Source: Tannerella sp.
Lineage (GTDB): Bacteria; Bacteroidota; Bacteroidia; Bacteroidales; Tannerellaceae
NCBI GenBank assembly: GCA_031267485.1
Contig: JAIRYY010000341.1
Location: 1-6,388 of the forward strand
DNA length: 6,388 nt
Reading direction: 5' to 3'
This document shows, piece by piece, positions 4,067-6,388 of this stretch. Both the position numbers and the translations under genes were made by a program. Position 1 is the stretch's first letter. Every line of letters begins with the position of its first letter. The notes under the pieces are model-generated. The model worked only from the letters and a program-made list of their open reading frames with translations. It did no database searches and had not been told where the DNA came from.

Positions 4067-6202
4067 TCACTTCTGAAATTCCGGTTTCATTCCCAGGTTG
4101 TACAGGACGAAGGAGTAGACGTCGGCATATTCCTCGATGATTTTGCTGACGGGTTTTCCCGCGCCGTGTCCGGCTTTTGTTTCGATGCGTATCAGTTTCG
4201 GGGCGGCGCCCGTATTTGACGCCTGGAGGGTGGCGGCGTACTTGAAGGAATGGGCGGGCACTACGCGGTCGTCGTGGTCGGCGGTCGTGATGAGGATGGC
4301 CGGGTAGGGCGTCCCGTCGTTCCGTACCGTATGAAGCGGCGAATAGGCGTAGAGGTACTCAAACATTTCGCGGCTGTCGGCGCTTGTCCCGTAATCGCTT
4401 GCCCAGTTCCAGCCGATCGTGAATTGGTGATAGCGCAGCATGTCCATGACGCCGACGGCAGGGAGGGCGACGCCGAACAGCTCCGGACGCTGATTGACGA
4501 CTGCGCCGACGAGCAGGCCGCCGTTCGAGCCTCCGGCGATGCAGATTTTCGCGTTCGCCGTATAGTTTTCCCTTACCAGATATTCGGCGGCGGCGATGAA
4601 ATCGTCAAACACGTTCTGTTTCTGCATTTTTGTTCCGGCGACATGCCAGTCTTCGCCGTATTCGCCACCTCCCCGCAGGTTTGCCTGGGCATAGATGCCG
4701 CCGCTTTCGAGGAAGGGTATCCGCCACGTCGAAAACGAGGGGAAGAGGCTGATGTTGAAGCCTCCGTAGGCGTAGAGGTATACGGGATTTTTTCCGTCGC
4801 GCCGCAATCCTTTTTTGTAAGTGAGGAACATCGGTATCCCGGCGCCGTCCTTAGAGGGATAAAAGACCTGCTCGGTTACAAAATCGCCGGCATTGAAGCG
4901 GACTTCCGGGGCGAGATATTTCTCCGACGCGTTGTTGTCCATGTCATATTTATAGACGGCGCCGGGAAAGGTGAATGACGTAAAAAGATAAAACGCCTCC
5001 CGGTCGTCCTTTTCTCCGCTGAAACTTACCGAGCCGAACGTGGGAAGCTCCACTTCACATTCCCGGCGGCCGTCGGGCGAATAGACGAAGGCATGGTCGG
5101 AAGCGTCCCTTATATACGTCAGCATCATTTTCCCGCCGATAAAGGATACGCTGTTCAGGACATGTTCGGATTCGGGCACGACGTCCGTCCAGTGCGCCAG
5201 TTCCGGCCTGTCTGCGGTCGTCTTCATCAGGCGGTAGCGGGGCGCTCCGTAATTGGTGTAGAAGTAAACCGTTTCGCCGATGACTTCCACCGGGCTGTAT
5301 TCGTACTCGAAATCTTCCGTGAGCTGCACGAATGAAGCGCCCGGACGGCGCAGGTCTTTCATGAAAAGATTGTTGCCGCGTCCCTCGCCCGATTCGAAGA
5401 CGAACATCAGGGTCTCCTCGTCGTTAACCCATGCCGAATAAAAGCGTTTCGGGTATTTTTTATTTTCATACACGAGGATATCACCGCCCTGGTCCGTACC
5501 GAGTTTATGGTAATATATTTTATGATTTTCGTTGATGCCGGATAATTCCCTGCCCGCTTCGGGAGCATCGTATGCGCTGTAATAGAAGCCGCCGTCATGC
5601 CACTGCACGCCGGTGAACTTGGCCCATTCTATATGGTCGGACGTCAACTGCCGCGTGACGGGATTCATCACGTATATCTCCTGCCAGTCGCTTCCGCTGC
5701 GCGAGATGGTATAGGCCAGGTATTTGCCGTCGTTCGAGAAGGAGATTCCCGAAAGGGCTACCGTACCGTCGTCCGACAGGCTGTTCGGGTCAAGCAGGAC
5801 GGAGGCTTCCCCGTCAAGCGTTTCCTTTACATACAGGACACTCTGGTTCTGCAGGCCGTCATTCCTGTAATAATAGTACTTGCCGTGTTTTTTGAACGGC
5901 ATGCCGATTTTTTCGTAGTCGGTCAGCTCGGTCAGACGCTGTTTCAGCTGATTCCGGAACGGAATCCTGTCCAGCCAGGCGCCGGTAAGGCTGTTTTCAG
6001 CCGCCACCCAGTCGGCGACGGCTTTTGTCGTATCATCTTCCATCCAGCGATACGGGTCGGCAACGGCCGTACCGAAATAATCGTCGGTGACGGCCTGCTT
6101 TTCCGCAACCGGATATTGCAGTTTTTCGTTTTTCGGACTGCATCCGCACAGTGCGGATATTAAACCTGTAGCTGCCATAAAGGGAATTATTATTTGTTTC
6201 AT
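4067..6202 (-). CDS. Prolyl oligopeptidase (prolyl endopeptidase, family S9A), lipoprotein
   Basis: A 711-residue serine peptidase that should cleave peptides, mostly of oligopeptide size, after proline (EC 3.4.21.26). The N-terminus has a lipoprotein signal with lipobox LCGC (Cys21), so the enzyme is probably anchored in the envelope rather than cytosolic. Residues about 30-100 match the family N-terminal segment (DPYRWMED at 49-56). About 100-440 form the propeller that gates access, and about 450-705 the alpha/beta-hydrolase domain. The catalytic triad is visible: Ser559 in AGGSNGG, Asp644 in ADHDDRVVP, His679 in KAGHGAG. Residues aligned to porcine enzyme positions are kept: Tyr479 (oxyanion, in YGGFNIS), Phe482, Trp600 (proline stacking, in FTIGWNWASDYG) and Arg646. 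Length matches the family (about 700). The ATG at 6202 is the right start because it gives the signal peptide. The leader has no Shine-Dalgarno site but does have a C7 run. A barrel gene follows 106 bp downstream. Confidence 0.97.
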   Translation of the reverse strand: MKQIIIPFMAATGLISALCGCSPKNEKLQYPVAEKQAVTDDYFGTAVADPYRWMEDDTTKAVADWVAAENSLTGAWLDRIPFRNQLKQRLTELTDYEKIGMPFKKHGKYYYYRNDGLQNQSVLYVKETLDGEASVLLDPNSLSDDGTVALSGISFSNDGKYLAYTISRSGSDWQEIYVMNPVTRQLTSDHIEWAKFTGVQWHDGGFYYSAYDAPEAGRELSGINENHKIYYHKLGTDQGGDILVYENKKYPKRFYSAWVNDEETLMFVFESGEGRGNNLFMKDLRRPGASFVQLTEDFEYEYSPVEVIGETVYFYTNYGAPRYRLMKTTADRPELAHWTDVVPESEHVLNSVSFIGGKMMLTYIRDASDHAFVYSPDGRRECEVELPTFGSVSFSGEKDDREAFYLFTSFTFPGAVYKYDMDNNASEKYLAPEVRFNAGDFVTEQVFYPSKDGAGIPMFLTYKKGLRRDGKNPVYLYAYGGFNISLFPSFSTWRIPFLESGGIYAQANLRGGGEYGEDWHVAGTKMQKQNVFDDFIAAAEYLVRENYTANAKICIAGGSNGGLLVGAVVNQRPELFGVALPAVGVMDMLRYHQFTIGWNWASDYGTSADSREMFEYLYAYSPLHTVRNDGTPYPAILITTADHDDRVVPAHSFKYAATLQASNTGAAPKLIRIETKAGHGAGKPVSKIIEEYADVYSFVLYNLGMKPEFQK

Positions 6203-6209
6203 AGGGAGA

Positions 6210-6216
6210 GGGGGGG
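6210..6216 (-). other. C7 homopolymer in the peptidase 5' leader
   Basis: In the sense direction of the peptidase gene, seven C residues lie 7 nt upstream of the ATG, inside a pure-pyrimidine stretch that runs to the start codon. There is no purine-rich ribosome-binding site. The tract falls where spacing and accessibility affect translation start, so length changes could alter expression. That effect is inference. Confidence 0.45.
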
Positions 6217-6250
6217 ATTTATGATTATTATCTCATGTTACGCATCCACT

Positions 6251-6377
6251 GTGCCGTACACCGGCAAGACGGCACGCCCGGAGGGCGTTATTTTCATAAC
6301 CGCAGGTAAGCAAAGCGCAGCCTGCGGAAGGTATCGGCGGTTCGCTGCCTGATAAGGCAGGACGCCGTTGTCGATAC
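6251..6377. repeat. Structured, repeat-like intergenic DNA upstream of the peptidase gene
   Basis: Several perfect inverted repeats follow each other: GTGCCGT (6251-6257) with ACGGCAC (6269-6275); ACGCCC-GGA-GGGCGT (6274-6288); CCGCAGG (6300-6306) with CCTGCGG (6321-6327); CGGCG (6335-6339) with CGCCG (6363-6367), enclosing CTGCCT-GATA-AGGCAG (6345-6360). GTATCG (6331-6336) and CGATAC (6372-6377) can pair as an alternative outer stem. A minus-strand frame is open from the window edge to 6233 (51 codons), but its peptide looks like repeat read-through. The density of stems suggests a dispersed structured repeat or part of a non-coding RNA running off the window. No known RNA family was recognised. 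Confidence 0.5.
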
Positions 6378-6388
6378 GGAACCTGTCC

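Noticed and set aside
4250..4978. 242-codon plus-strand open frame opposite the peptidase gene
   Set aside because: It is antisense to the catalytic domain of a well-supported peptidase. High GC creates such shadows. The same applies to the plus frames at 5093-5335 and 5597-6163.
6238..6297. 19-residue minus-strand mini-ORF (starts MKITPSGRAV) as a leader peptide for the peptidase gene
   Set aside because: It lies within stem-forming repeat-like DNA and has no ribosome-binding signal or run of regulatory codons.

Overview
The window looks like chromosomal DNA from a Bacteroidales-type bacterium (phylum Bacteroidota). This rests on three things. Two sites match the Bacteroidota -7 promoter consensus TAnnTTTG. 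Gene leaders are A/T-rich or otherwise lack a Shine-Dalgarno site. The gene content also fits: a TolB-like six-bladed propeller lipoprotein, a lipoprotein prolyl oligopeptidase, a small outer-membrane barrel, and a two-domain conserved hypothetical with a fibronectin-like C-terminus. The assignment is from recall of these families, not from a search.

Layout. Positions 1-641 (minus) hold most of a conserved hypothetical gene whose 3' end is cut by the window edge. Positions 642 to about 2347 hold no convincing gene. They are packed with repeats: a solo half of a dispersed palindromic element, a 21-bp tandem array, a 13-bp inverted-repeat pair, a full 87-bp palindromic element, a 53-bp tandem array whose units alternate between two types, inverted partial copies closing that array, and a 17-bp palindrome. 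A good Bacteroidota-type promoter (1410-1439, minus) fires leftward into this region. Positions 2408-3409 (plus) encode a propeller lipoprotein with its own promoter at about 2348. It converges on, and overlaps by 4 bp, a small AT-rich outer-membrane protein gene (3406-3960, minus). Upstream of that, in the same direction, lies a complete prolyl oligopeptidase gene (4067-6202, minus). The last 190 bp are structured, repeat-like intergenic DNA.

The three complete genes all encode exported envelope proteins: two lipoproteins and one predicted barrel. Only the peptidase has a clear biochemical activity. The peptidase and barrel genes point the same way, 106 bp apart with no clear terminator between them, so they might be co-transcribed. 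Their very different base composition argues against a long shared history. No defence system, CRISPR array, recombinase, transposase, tRNA or rRNA was recognised. The most unusual content is the repeat cluster at 0.7-2.2 kb.
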